Origin: Streptomyces sp. NBC_00377
GTDB lineage: Bacteria > Actinomycetota > Actinomycetes > Streptomycetales > Streptomycetaceae
Assembly (NCBI RefSeq): GCF_036075115.1
Contig: NZ_CP107958.1
Span: forward strand, 4,216,001 to 4,280,000
DNA: 64,000 nucleotides
Direction of reading: 5' to 3'
A program made the translations under genes and the position numbers. Under the pieces are notes generated by a model. It was not told the DNA's origin and made no database searches. It saw only the letters and a program-made list of their open reading frames with translations. Positions within the stretch are counted from its first letter, which is position 1. Every line of letters begins with the position of its first letter. Shown here in pieces: positions 45,461-53,449 of this stretch.

Positions 45461-45534
45461 AGTTGGAGGATCTCGACGCCGAACACGAACGGCGACGCGC
45501 CTCCGGACAGCACAACGCCGGAGAGGCTGCGTGA
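45461..45534 (+). pseudogene. Possible antitoxin remnant before VapC
   Basis: The in-frame end LEDLDAEHERRRASGQHNAG + EAA overlaps the toxin start (GCGTGAAG) in the usual antitoxin-toxin manner. Only about 24-30 residues lack stops and no proper start codon is seen, so it is probably a truncated antitoxin. Confidence 0.3.
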
Positions 45535-45956
45535 AGAAGCGAGCCGGTGAGCACGGGCAGAGCCCGCTCCGTGTCTTCGTCCTGGACTGTGAAGCCCTCT
45601 CCCTGGCAGTGCGCGGTGATCGGAAGATGATCGCCTGGCTCGACCTTGCGGCGCGAGGGGAGGCCGAAGTGCTGACGTCGCCGATGACCCTGGTCGAGGC
45701 GTACGACGGCAGAACGACCGAACAGCGCTGGGACTGGGTGCTGTCCCGGCTCCAGGTCGCCGACATCGGGAACGACGAGGCCCGCCAGGCACGCCGGCTC
45801 CTGGCCGACGCCAAGTTGCACGGCCACAAGTACGCGATCGACGCCGTGCTCGCCGTAATCGCACGACAGCAGAAGGGACAGGTCACCGTCTTCACCTCGG
45901 ACGTCGACGACCTGGAGAAGCTGGTCCCGGACACGATCGTCGTCAAGAAGGTGTGA
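45531..45956 (+). CDS. PIN-domain VapC-like toxin
   Basis: 141 residues from a GTG. The four acidic PIN positions are present: VLDCEALS (Asp), LVEAYDG (Glu), KYAIDAVLAV (Asp), FTSDVDDL (Asp). It is a putative Mg2+-dependent ribonuclease of a type II toxin-antitoxin pair. A complete antitoxin is not visible next to it. Confidence 0.75.
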   Translation: MKKRAGEHGQSPLRVFVLDCEALSLAVRGDRKMIAWLDLAARGEAEVLTSPMTLVEAYDGRTTEQRWDWVLSRLQVADIGNDEARQARRLLADAKLHGHKYAIDAVLAVIARQQKGQVTVFTSDVDDLEKLVPDTIVVKKV

Positions 45957-46387
45957 CCCGACCCGCGCCCCTCAAGGGCCCGCAGCTGGGATGGCACCAA
46001 CCCGGGAGCGGGACATCCCGCACGGCTGCAAGCCTCGGACCCTGGCCAGGACAGACGCGCCAATCGCCCTACCTGACCGGGCTCTCATCACGCCGGGCCG
46101 CGACAGCCTTCGCAACCTCGGACTCGCTCCCGTGCGTCCTGCGCACAGTCTGCTGCCCTTCTGCTCACGGCCAGGAAACCCACGCCTCCCCGTCGTTCTG
46201 CTCACTGTGGAAAAAGAGTTGGGCTCTGCCGAACTGCGCGCTCAACTCCCGGCACAGGTAATCCGCGCCCGGTCGCATCGGCCGGCGCTCGCCGCCGAAG
46301 TGGTGTCGGTGCAGCGGGAGCGGGGCTGTCGGAACTGATTTCCCTGGTGATCCGTCTTGGGCAGCAAGGTCAAGCAGATGGGAAGCC
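45957..46387. other. Gap between VapC-like and VanJ-like genes
   Basis: About 430 bp. Only a weak minus-strand small frame (46165-46278) is noted; nothing else is recognised. Confidence 0.35.
46165..46278 (-). CDS. Possible small protein, unrecognised
   Basis: 37 residues (MRPGADYLCRELSAQFGRAQ ... WVSWP) with natural-looking composition and amphipathic pattern. The frame extends upstream to 46389 with less natural sequence. It may be real or a remnant. Confidence 0.3.
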   Translation of the reverse strand: MRPGADYLCRELSAQFGRAQLFFHSEQNDGEAWVSWP

Positions 46388-47410
46388 ATGGTGCAGGGGA
46401 AGGCAGCAGTGGCCCGGTGGACGCGGCGCCGATCCGGGCCTTGCGCTGCGGAAGGGAGCCTGCAACGGGGCCCACGGTGCCGGCCGACCTGGCGAAGGGG
46501 GCGGGTGCCCGCCGTGCTCGCGGTGCTGACGGCCGGGCTGATGGCCTTCCACCGGGCGGTGCCCAACTCCGTGGGCCGCCTGGGCAGTCTGCTGGAATCG
46601 TTCCTTGCGTGGCTCGGCCTGGCGGTCGCGGTGCTGCTCGTCCTGGCCTTGCTGCGCCGTTCGGCAACCGCGCTGATGGCGCTGCTGCTGCCGGTGGCGG
46701 CCTGGACGCATCTCTTCGGCGGGCTGCTCCTGCCCGGGGCGGAGCCTGGACCACACGACCTGGTCGTCGTGCAGCACAACGTCAGCGACGAGAACACCGA
46801 CCCGGCGGGCACGGCCCGCGCCCTGGCTGACGCCGAGCCCGACCTCATCGCGTTGGAGGAACTGGTGCCCCCGGCGCTGGCGGTGTACGAGAAGACCTTC
46901 GCCCCGAACTACCCGTACCACGCCGTCCGGGGCACTGTCGGACTCTGGTCGAGGCATCCGCTGACCGGTGACCGGCTGGTGGACATCAAACCCCGAGGAA
47001 TTGCAGAGACCTGGAGTCGCGGGCTGCGCACCGTGGTCCACACGCCGCACGGCGATATCGCGGCGTACGTCGCGCACCTGCCCTCGGTCCGCATCCGGGC
47101 GAGCGGCCTTGCCTCCTCCCGGCGCGACGAGAGCGCCGGCCTGCTGGGCAGGGCCATCGCCGCCGAGAAGCTGAAAACGGCCCTCCTGCTCGGCGATCTC
47201 AACGGCACCGTCGACGACCGTGGGCTGGCCCCGCTGACCTCACGGATGAACACAGCGGAGCAGGGCTTCGCGTTCAGCTTCCCCGCCGCCTTCCCCATGG
47301 CCCGCATCGACCAGGTCATGGCCCGCTCGGCGACCGTCGGCCACATCCGCACCCTGCCCGCGACCCGCAGCGACCACCTGCCGGTCATCGCCCGGATCAC
47401 CCTGGGCTGA
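46388..47410 (+). CDS. VanJ-like membrane endonuclease/exonuclease/phosphatase-family protein
   Basis: 340 residues. Three N-terminal helices (about 40-115) precede an EEP domain with VVVQHNVSDEN, LIALEELVPPA (catalytic Glu), LLGDLNGT (Asp/Asn), ARIDQVMARS and RSDHLPVIA (Asp-His). This arrangement, with the catalytic domain outside the membrane, is that of VanJ, which confers teicoplanin resistance in S. coelicolor, presumably by acting on lipid-linked precursors. Whether this copy gives resistance is unknown. The start region is Arg-rich and could be shorter. Confidence 0.8.
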   Translation: MVQGKAAVARWTRRRSGPCAAEGSLQRGPRCRPTWRRGRVPAVLAVLTAGLMAFHRAVPNSVGRLGSLLESFLAWLGLAVAVLLVLALLRRSATALMALLLPVAAWTHLFGGLLLPGAEPGPHDLVVVQHNVSDENTDPAGTARALADAEPDLIALEELVPPALAVYEKTFAPNYPYHAVRGTVGLWSRHPLTGDRLVDIKPRGIAETWSRGLRTVVHTPHGDIAAYVAHLPSVRIRASGLASSRRDESAGLLGRAIAAEKLKTALLLGDLNGTVDDRGLAPLTSRMNTAEQGFAFSFPAAFPMARIDQVMARSATVGHIRTLPATRSDHLPVIARITLG

Positions 47411-47852
47411 AACGCGCGCGGGCAGGTATCGGTGGGCATGAACAGCACCAGTACCGGCGCCACCGCCAGATGACGCCGCGCCGTAGCTCGTGCGCCGCGG
47501 CAGCCTGACCGGGACCCAGCCGAACCGTTCGGCGCTGAGCTGCACCGAGCGGTGCTCACGCTCCCCCTGTCCGTCGCGCTTCCGCCGGTACCGCTCGTAG
47601 CCCCGGGTCGACGCTCTTTCGACCGCACCGCCAGGGGCATTTCCGTAGGCGTTCACGCCGAGTACCGGCAGTGACCGCAGAGTTGTTCGGCCGTGGTCGT
47701 GTTCCGGACGGCCGGTCCAGTTATGACTCTTGTGCGATCGGGTCGACGACGGTGCCCTTTTCCTCGTCCCGCGCCATGGCTTGCCCACCTGGTTACGGGG
47801 TCTGTGTCAAGTCGTTCCGGCTGGAGAAAACCCGCGGGCATGAGGGTGTGCG
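47411..47852. other. Gap, no gene recognised
   Basis: 442 bp between converging genes. Minus-strand frames are open but end in the EEP gene antisense; the segment RGYERYRRKRDGQGEREHRS near 47560-47610 may be a decayed gene. Confidence 0.35.
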
Positions 47853-48623
47853 TCACTGGCGGTGTCGGGGTGCCTGGCGTGGCGGCAGCGTCAAAGTGAT
47901 TTGTCGGACCAGTTGCTGGAAGCAGGCCAGGGACGCGAGGGCGGGTAGGGCCGCTCCGGCCATACCGGTCAAGGTCCGGTCGGCCTGGGCTACGCACAGC
48001 ATGATGGCGACGAAGGAAAACAGGAGAACGATGAACCAGGAATGCAAGGCTCGGCGGCGATGCAGAGCAGTTCGCAAAATGGAGAGCGACGCCACCATCC
48101 AGGGGCCATACACGAGAAGAGGCCATTGAGGGATCATCCCGGTCTTCGTGCCGGACGAGATGTTCTGGAGAGGCCCGTAGGCCACCATGCCGCCGAAGAC
48201 GCTGACCATTGCCACGATGACGGCGACGAAGGCGACGATGACGAAGCTGCCGGTCTGTAGCCAGGCCAGTCGGAGTTTGCCGGCCCGCATTTTCCGATGT
48301 CCGGCGGAAGTTCGCCGGAGGGGAGGAAGCTGAGCGGTGATCTGCGCCAGGTTCTCCATGGGGTCGGTGAAGTTGCCGGACGACGGCTCGCTGCGAGGCG
48401 GCGGCACCACGGGCGCCTGTTCTGCCGGGACAGCCTCCTGCAAGAGGTAGGCCAGTTCCTCGACCGGGTCCCAGCCCGAGTCGGGAGGAACGAGTGGCAC
48501 CCCTGAGTGAGGGGAATCGACAGGACCGCTGTGCCAGTCGGCACCCGGCCCGTATGCGTATGCGTATGCGTCGGATTGCCATTCACGGCGCGTGAAGGAA
48601 GGATCCGCATAGTCGCGATTCAT
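47853..48623 (-). CDS. DUF2637-type membrane protein
   Basis: 256 residues from the ATG at 48621-48623. The N-terminus is hydrophilic and aromatic (WQSDAYAYAYGPGADWHSGP). Residues 120-250 hold four hydrophobic helices (LQTGSFVIVAFVAVIVAMVS, PLLVYGPWMVASLSILRTAL and others). DUF2637 proteins occur with Streptomyces plasmid-transfer or developmental-regulator loci; the role is unclear. It lies 14 bp after the small gene upstream. Confidence 0.65.
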   Translation of the reverse strand: MNRDYADPSFTRREWQSDAYAYAYGPGADWHSGPVDSPHSGVPLVPPDSGWDPVEELAYLLQEAVPAEQAPVVPPPRSEPSSGNFTDPMENLAQITAQLPPLRRTSAGHRKMRAGKLRLAWLQTGSFVIVAFVAVIVAMVSVFGGMVAYGPLQNISSGTKTGMIPQWPLLVYGPWMVASLSILRTALHRRRALHSWFIVLLFSFVAIMLCVAQADRTLTGMAGAALPALASLACFQQLVRQITLTLPPRQAPRHRQ

Positions 48624-48637
48624 GGAAACCCGCCCCG

Positions 48638-48868
48638 TCACACGCGGCCTGCGTGACAACCTGACTCTTGCTGATCGTTCCACCGTTGATCAAGCTCCTC
48701 CTTGGCCGCCTCCAGCAGCACGAGGAACTCGCGGAGCATGGACTGTACGCTTGGGAGTTCGACCAGCACATCCCCTCCGTGCAGGGGGCTGCGCGACCCA
48801 AGGGCAGAGTGCGCAAGTCCGGGCACGTAGGTGTATTTCCTCACTGTCGCATCACGGAGCGCAGGCAT
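48638..48868 (-). CDS. Small hypothetical protein in operon with the DUF2637 gene
   Basis: 76 residues from the ATG at 48866-48868 with a strong SD GGAAGG 5 nt upstream. MPALRDATVRKYTYVPGLAH is followed by an amphipathic helix (LREFLVLLEAAKEELDQRW). Family not recognised. Confidence 0.65.
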   Translation of the reverse strand: MPALRDATVRKYTYVPGLAHSALGSRSPLHGGDVLVELPSVQSMLREFLVLLEAAKEELDQRWNDQQESGCHAGRV

Positions 48869-49178
48869 TTTATCCTTCCCCGTGCTGCGGTGAGGCAAGC
48901 CATGAGACCTTGCTTTCGTCATATCCCGCTAACGTCGCTCCGCCTCCTCCAGATGCGCGGCAAATGAGTGACGCAGACCCAGGGGAATCGTTAGGGAGAG
49001 CGTTTCTTAATTTATGGCACCCATACCTCCGCGGGTTATGAGTCGAGCTGGTTGTCTTCTCAAATCTCCTTGAGCAGGAAATAGGATTCGCTGCCGGCAA
49101 GGTCGTGGGGAGAGGTTCCCGAGCTCTGGGTGCGGACGGTGCTGACGCAGACCGTGTCCTGCGGTACGGTCGCGGGCC
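48869..49178. promoter_or_regulatory. Divergent promoter region
   Basis: 310 bp, locally AT-rich (48985-49075). No operator is identified. Confidence 0.35.
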
Positions 49179-49586
49179 ATGGCTGAGGGCGACGGTGTGC
49201 CGGAGAAGGTGGCGTGGGTCCTGGTTCGGGACGAGCGGGTGTTGGTGACACGTAGTCACGGCAGGGAGCGCTTCTACTTCCCTGGCGGTCATCGTGAGCC
49301 GGGCGAGTCCGACCGCGAGACCCTGGTGCGGGAGATCGACGAGGAACTGCGGGCGGCGATCGACCCCGGTTCCATGGTGCACTTCGGCACGTTCGAGATC
49401 GGCGAGGGGCATCCGGAACACGGCCCCTTCCGGATGATCTGTTACACCGCCGATCACCGTGGTGAGCTCATCCCGTCGCGGGAGATCGCCGAGAAGGCCT
49501 GGTTCCGCTACGCCGATCGGTACCGTGTCTCGGCCGTCGACGAGAGGGTCTTCGACGCCCTTCACGAGGCCGGGCGGCTCCCCTGA
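49179..49586 (+). CDS. NUDIX hydrolase
   Basis: 135 residues. The Nudix box is GGHREPGESDRETLVREIDE + EL at about residues 37-58, with all catalytic Glu positions. The compact length suggests an MutT-like housecleaning or nucleotide-sugar hydrolase; substrate unknown. A terminator follows. Confidence 0.9.
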   Translation: MAEGDGVPEKVAWVLVRDERVLVTRSHGRERFYFPGGHREPGESDRETLVREIDEELRAAIDPGSMVHFGTFEIGEGHPEHGPFRMICYTADHRGELIPSREIAEKAWFRYADRYRVSAVDERVFDALHEAGRLP

Positions 49587-49589
49587 TAC

Positions 49590-49622
49590 CGTCACCGCGG
49601 CCGCGGCGCGGTGACGTCCTTT
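49590..49622 (+). terminator. Terminator of the NUDIX gene
   Basis: CGTCACCGCG (49590-49599) pairs with CGCGGTGACG (49607-49616), followed by TCCTTTCG. Confidence 0.65.
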
Positions 49623-49634
49623 CGTGCTCGGGAG

Positions 49635-49928
49635 TCATTCCCCGGGGCCGTCCGGGTACATCTGGCCCGCGTCGGGCTCTGTCCGCATCTCCTGCATCAG
49701 GTGAGGGTCGGCCGCTCTGAACGCCTTGTCACCGAAGAGGGCGACGGCCAGACCCACCTCGTCCGGTGCGTACGGAGGGCGTTGGATGACGCCGCCGGGA
49801 TGCAGCCGTTCCCATGTCGGCTCCAGACGCTCATGCCGCTCCCGTGCCTGACGGATCACCACTTCGCCCTTGCCGGTGGTGGCCGGCAAGGTGACCGCGG
49901 TCCCGAACCCGGAGGCGAACCACGTCAT
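49635..49928 (-). CDS. Hypothetical protein
   Basis: 97 residues (MTWFASGFGTAVTLPATTGK, RHERLEPTWERLHPGGVIQR). Composition looks natural, but no family is recognised and the SD is distant. It might be the tail of a degraded gene. Confidence 0.4.
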   Translation of the reverse strand: MTWFASGFGTAVTLPATTGKGEVVIRQARERHERLEPTWERLHPGGVIQRPPYAPDEVGLAVALFGDKAFRAADPHLMQEMRTEPDAGQMYPDGPGE

Positions 49929-50045
49929 AAGGCGTCGGCGTCCCTCTGCCGTCGGCTGACCGGGCCTCCTGACCTCGATGATCTCCCGGTCGAGAGGCCG
50001 GCGTGAGGTGGTCGTGGGTGCGGATCGGGGCAGTCAGGTACAGGT

Positions 50046-50081
50046 CGAAGGGCCGGTCGCTCGGTTGCGATCGGCCCTTCG
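50046..50081 (-). terminator. Terminator of the carboxylase genes
   Basis: CGAAGGGCCG pairs with CGGCCCTTCG around a 16-nt loop, about 15 bp downstream of the epsilon-subunit stop. Confidence 0.55.
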
Positions 50082-50097
50082 CCGTGTTCGCGGGCGG

Positions 50098-50286
50098 TCA
50101 GCGGCGCCAGGCGGCGGGGCCTCGGTAGGACGGGTGGGGCCAGTTCGGGCGGGGTGAGGGCCGGGTGGTGGTGGGTGGGTGGGGCAGGCGGGCCCGGGTG
50201 AGCAGGACCGCGGTGAGTGCGGCCAGTTCGGTGGCGTCGGGGGTGCCGCGTTCCACGGTGAACAGGGGGTTCGGGTCGGTGGTCAA
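50098..50286 (-). CDS. accE: Acyl-CoA carboxylase epsilon subunit
   Basis: 62 residues from a TTG at 50284-50286, with GGAG 5 nt upstream. The core TPDATELAALTAVLLTRAR, with a VERG start and a Pro/Trp-rich basic end (PNWPHPSYRGPAAWRR), is the actinobacterial AccE/PccE pattern. It activates the biotin-dependent carboxylase complex through the beta subunit. It lies 8 bp after the beta-subunit gene. Confidence 0.85.
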   Translation of the reverse strand: MTTDPNPLFTVERGTPDATELAALTAVLLTRARLPHPPTTTRPSPRPNWPHPSYRGPAAWRR

Positions 50287-50294
50287 GTCGTCTC

Positions 50295-51902
50295 CTATAC
50301 AGGTGGGTTGCCGTGCTTCCGTTCCGGTATCGGGGCGTGTTTCGTGCGCAGCATGGCGAGGGAGCGGATGAGCAGCGCACGGGTCTGCGCGGGGTCGATG
50401 ACGTCGTCGACGAGGCCGCGTTCCGCCGCGTAGTAGGGGTGCATCAGCTCGGTGCGGTACTCCTCGATCAGCCGGGCGCGGGTGGCCTCCGGGTCGGGGG
50501 AGGCGGCGATCTCGCGGCGGAAGACGACGCCCGCCGCGCCTTCCGCGCCCATCACGGCGATCTCGTTCGACGGCCAGGCGAAGGAGAGGTCGGAGCCGAT
50601 CGAGCGGGAGTCCATGACGATGTAGGCGCCGCCGTACGCCTTGCGCAGGATCAGCTGGATCCGGGGCACGGTCGCGTTGCAGTACGCGTACAGGAGCTTC
50701 GCGCCGTGCCGGATGATGCCGCCGTGCTCCTGTTCGCGGCCGGGGAGGAAGCCGGGCACGTCGAGCAGGGTGAGCAGCGGGATGGAGAAGGCGTCGCAGG
50801 TCTGCACGAAGCGGGCGGCCTTCTCGCTCGCGGCGATGTCCAGGACCCCGGCGAACGACGACGGCTGGTTGGCGACGATGCCGACGACGTGTCCGTCGAG
50901 CCGGGTCAGGGCGCACACCACGTTGGCCGCCCAGCGGGCGTGCACCTCCGTGTAGTCGCCGTCGTCGACTATCTCCGCGATGACGTCGCGGATGTCGTAG
51001 GCGCGCGACGGGTCGGCCGGGACCAGGTCGAGGAGGGCGTCGTTACGGCGGTCGGCCGGATCGTCGGACGGTTCGTGGGGCGGGAGTTCGCGGTTGTTGG
51101 AGGGCAGCAGCGACAGCAGGTGCCGTACCTCTTCCAGGCAGGACTCCTCGTCGTCATGGACGAAAGCTGCCACGCCCGTCGTGGTGGCGTGGACGTCGGA
51201 GCCGCCGAGGCCGTTGTGGTCGATCCGTTCGCCGGTCACGGCCTGGACCACGTCGGGGCCGGTGATGAACATCTGTGAGGTGCCGCGCACCATGAAGACG
51301 AAGTCCGTCAGCGCGGGAGAATAGGCGGCGCCTCCCGCGCACGGGCCCAGCATCACGCTGATCTGGGGGATCACTCCGGAGCAGCGGGCGTTGCGGCGGA
51401 AGATGCCGCCGTAGCCGGCGAGTGCGGTGACCCCTTCCTGAATGCGGGCGCCCGCCCCGTCGCACAGGGCGACCAGCGGGGCGCCGGCCGTCTCCGCCAG
51501 GTCCATCACCTTGTGGATCTTCTCGGCGTGGGCCTCGCCGAGCGCGCCGCCGAAGATGCGGAAGTCATGGGCGTACACGAAGACGGTGCGGCCGTGGACC
51601 GTGCCCCAGCCGGTGACGACCCCGTCGGTGTAGGGGCGTTTGTGCTCCAGGCCGAAGCCGACCGCCCGGTGCCGGCGCAGGGGCTCGACCTCGGTGAACG
51701 TTCCCGCGTCGAAGAGCAGGGCGATCCGCTCGTGGGCGGTGAGCTTGCCGCGTGCGTGCTGACGGGCCGTCGCCTGCTCGTCCGGGCCGCGCCGGGCCTC
51801 CTCGTGGCAGCTGCGCGACTCGGCGGTGCGCGTGGCAAGATCCGGCCTTCCGGCGAGCTGGGGCAGCGGTGGGCCGGTGGCCGGTTCGGCGGCGAGGGTC
51901 AT
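50295..51902 (-). CDS. Acyl-CoA carboxylase beta (carboxyltransferase) subunit
   Basis: 535 residues. Carboxyltransferase features include DGAGARIQEGV, GPCAGGAAYSPALTDF and RKAYGGAYIVMDSRS, the two oxyanion-forming Gly-rich turns. Length and order match AccB/PccB proteins making malonyl- or methylmalonyl-CoA. No biotinylated alpha subunit is nearby, so it must use one encoded elsewhere. A second-copy carboxylase next to regulators and biosynthetic enzymes suggests extender-unit supply for a specialised metabolite. Confidence 0.93.
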   Translation of the reverse strand: MTLAAEPATGPPLPQLAGRPDLATRTAESRSCHEEARRGPDEQATARQHARGKLTAHERIALLFDAGTFTEVEPLRRHRAVGFGLEHKRPYTDGVVTGWGTVHGRTVFVYAHDFRIFGGALGEAHAEKIHKVMDLAETAGAPLVALCDGAGARIQEGVTALAGYGGIFRRNARCSGVIPQISVMLGPCAGGAAYSPALTDFVFMVRGTSQMFITGPDVVQAVTGERIDHNGLGGSDVHATTTGVAAFVHDDEESCLEEVRHLLSLLPSNNRELPPHEPSDDPADRRNDALLDLVPADPSRAYDIRDVIAEIVDDGDYTEVHARWAANVVCALTRLDGHVVGIVANQPSSFAGVLDIAASEKAARFVQTCDAFSIPLLTLLDVPGFLPGREQEHGGIIRHGAKLLYAYCNATVPRIQLILRKAYGGAYIVMDSRSIGSDLSFAWPSNEIAVMGAEGAAGVVFRREIAASPDPEATRARLIEEYRTELMHPYYAAERGLVDDVIDPAQTRALLIRSLAMLRTKHAPIPERKHGNPPV

Positions 51903-52225
51903 CTGAGTACTCCTCGGAAGAGTTCAGGGGTGCACGTCGGAACCAGCTGTAGGCCCTTCACCTTTACTTCTTCTACATGGGGAAAAACCGGAATGCTTCC
52001 GGCCGCCGAATCGGAGGAGAGTGATCCGCTGTCAAGCTACTGCCAACGCAGCACCCTGACATGCGATTGCCCTGGTGACAGAGGTGGGCGAGGGACAAGA
52101 ATCTTATTCATCGGGGGGCGCTCACCGGGAAGAACGGAGAGCGTTCACGGCAATTCCGATGGGATATGCCACCCGTTCAAAGTCTTCTTTTCCGGGGTTC
52201 CGGAAAATCTATCCAGGGGGAAATC
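51903..52225. promoter_or_regulatory. Divergent promoter region, carboxylase / DPSWD repeat protein
   Basis: 323 bp, mildly AT-rich at 52070-52215. No operator or small gene is supported. Confidence 0.4.
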
Positions 52226-52549
52226 ATGAAGGTTGGCGTTCTGCGCACAGGTCTTGTCGCCATAGCCGCCGTCACCGTGGTGCTCGGCGCGCCGGCCGCG
52301 GGGGCGGCCGCCCGGACGGCGGGGGGCCCGGCGGCGCAGGCGGCGGTGACGCTGGAAGACCCCAGCTGGGACAGCGTCCAGGAGGACCCCAGCTGGGACA
52401 GCGCGCCCGAGGACCCGAGCTGGGACAGCGTCCAGGGGGACCCCAGCTGGGACAGCGCGCCGAAGGACCCGAGCTGGGACAGCGTCCAGGGGGACCCGAG
52501 CTGGGACGGCACGTTGCCGCTGCCGTCGGAGGACCCCAGCTGGGACTGA
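52226..52549 (+). CDS. Secreted DPSWD-repeat protein
   Basis: 107 residues from the ATG at 52226 (SD AGGGGGA). A Sec-type signal peptide (MKVGVLRTGLVAIAAVTVVL, with cleavage likely after AGA near residue 27) is followed by a Gly/Ala-rich spacer. Residues 44-107 hold seven DPSWD copies, mostly in 9-residue units of the form xDPSWDS(VQ/AP), with the endings alternating. There is no Cys. I know no family with this repeat. It could be a surface or matrix polymer, a metal or cell-wall ligand, or a multi-core peptide precursor. A terminator follows at once. Confidence 0.8.
   Translation: MKVGVLRTGLVAIAAVTVVLGAPAAGAAARTAGGPAAQAAVTLEDPSWDSVQEDPSWDSAPEDPSWDSVQGDPSWDSAPKDPSWDSVQGDPSWDGTLPLPSEDPSWD
52355..52549 (+). 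repeat. 27-bp coding tandem repeat (DPSWD units)
   Basis: Seven copies of GACCC(C/G)AGCTGGGAC. Six are in 27-bp register, and the last is displaced by a 4-codon insertion (PLPS). Confidence 0.9.
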
Positions 52550-52580
52550 CCCGGCCGCGTGGGTAACCATTGTGTCGACG

Positions 52581-52616
52581 AGGCCCGCCCCGAATTTCCG
52601 GGTGGCGGGCCTTTCG
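52581..52616 (+). terminator. Terminator of the repeat protein gene
   Basis: AGGCCCGCC (52581-52589) pairs with GGCGGGCCT (52604-52612), followed by TTCGTCTT. Confidence 0.75.
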
Positions 52617-52898
52617 TCTTGACCGGTGAACGTTGAACTTCTTTTCGCCGCGCGGGAGTGGCCGCTCGGTCGCCGGCCGGCGTTGCGCAAGGAATTTTCC
52701 ATTCCGGCCCTTCGAATGCGGACAGCGCCCTCCATGGCGTTGTCCCATCGCGTCGTCTCCCATGGTGATTTCGGCACACCGCGATTCCGGCGCGAAGCGA
52801 TCTCGAAAAGTTTCCGAGATCGCCGGACGCGTCGTCCCGCGGGCGGACACTTCGGCCGGAGGGGTCGGTGAGACGCCCTCCGGCCGGGTGGGCGGGTC

Positions 52899-53354
52899 CT
52901 AGCCGAGCTTGTCGACGGCCTGGTAGTAGGTCCAGGCAGAGGCGTCGCAGGAGGTGCGCTTGATGCCCGAGTAGGCGGTGCACACTCGCTTGAGGTCCGC
53001 GTAGAGGGCGTCGTCCAGGCGGGCCTTGTTGGCGTCGAAGGATCCCGCGGCCTTGTAGTTGCGGTAGCCGAAGTCGTGGCGCGCGCACGACGTCTGGAAG
53101 GGGAAGCCGAAGGGGTTGTCGGGCGACGTGGTGCAGTAGTCGGTCGACCAGTCGAAGCCGTAGGCGCTGTAGGCAGCCTGGTTGTTTCGCGCCGCCACCC
53201 AGGAGTTGTAGCTGCTCGCGCTGGTCTGGGTCCAGCCGCTCAGCACCTGCGGCTTGTCGGCGGGGGCTGCCTGGGCGGGGGCCGCCGCCAGACCGAGGGC
53301 GAGCGGCACGGCGAGAACGGCGGCGGCGAGGGGCGTGGCGAGACGGCTTCGCAT
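52899..53354 (-). CDS. Secreted phospholipase A2
   Basis: 151 residues from the ATG at 53352-53354 (SD GGAGGA). A signal peptide of about 28 residues ends AQA, leaving a mature protein of about 123 residues. CARHDFGYRNY holds the catalytic His-Asp pair, and four Cys in the mature part (CTTS, SCAR, VCTA, SCDA) can form two disulfides. This is the bacterial PLA2 fold known from S. violaceoruber, Ca2+-dependent and extracellular. Confidence 0.92.
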   Translation of the reverse strand: MRSRLATPLAAAVLAVPLALGLAAAPAQAAPADKPQVLSGWTQTSASSYNSWVAARNNQAAYSAYGFDWSTDYCTTSPDNPFGFPFQTSCARHDFGYRNYKAAGSFDANKARLDDALYADLKRVCTAYSGIKRTSCDASAWTYYQAVDKLG

Positions 53355-53449
53355 CGGAAGTCCTCCGGCGGGCTGTGGGTGGCCCCGGCGCTGATGCGCG
53401 GGGCGGTGCACAGCCTGGCCACGGGGACTATGGCGCAGCCATATACGGA

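Noticed and set aside
45953..46261. Plus-strand frame after the VapC-like gene
   Set aside because: Composition is unnatural, and the opposite strand has a more protein-like small frame.
52177..53088. Antisense frames over the DPSWD repeat gene and PLA2
   Set aside because: The repeat makes several frames look repetitive; only the plus-strand frame has a signal peptide, SD and terminator.
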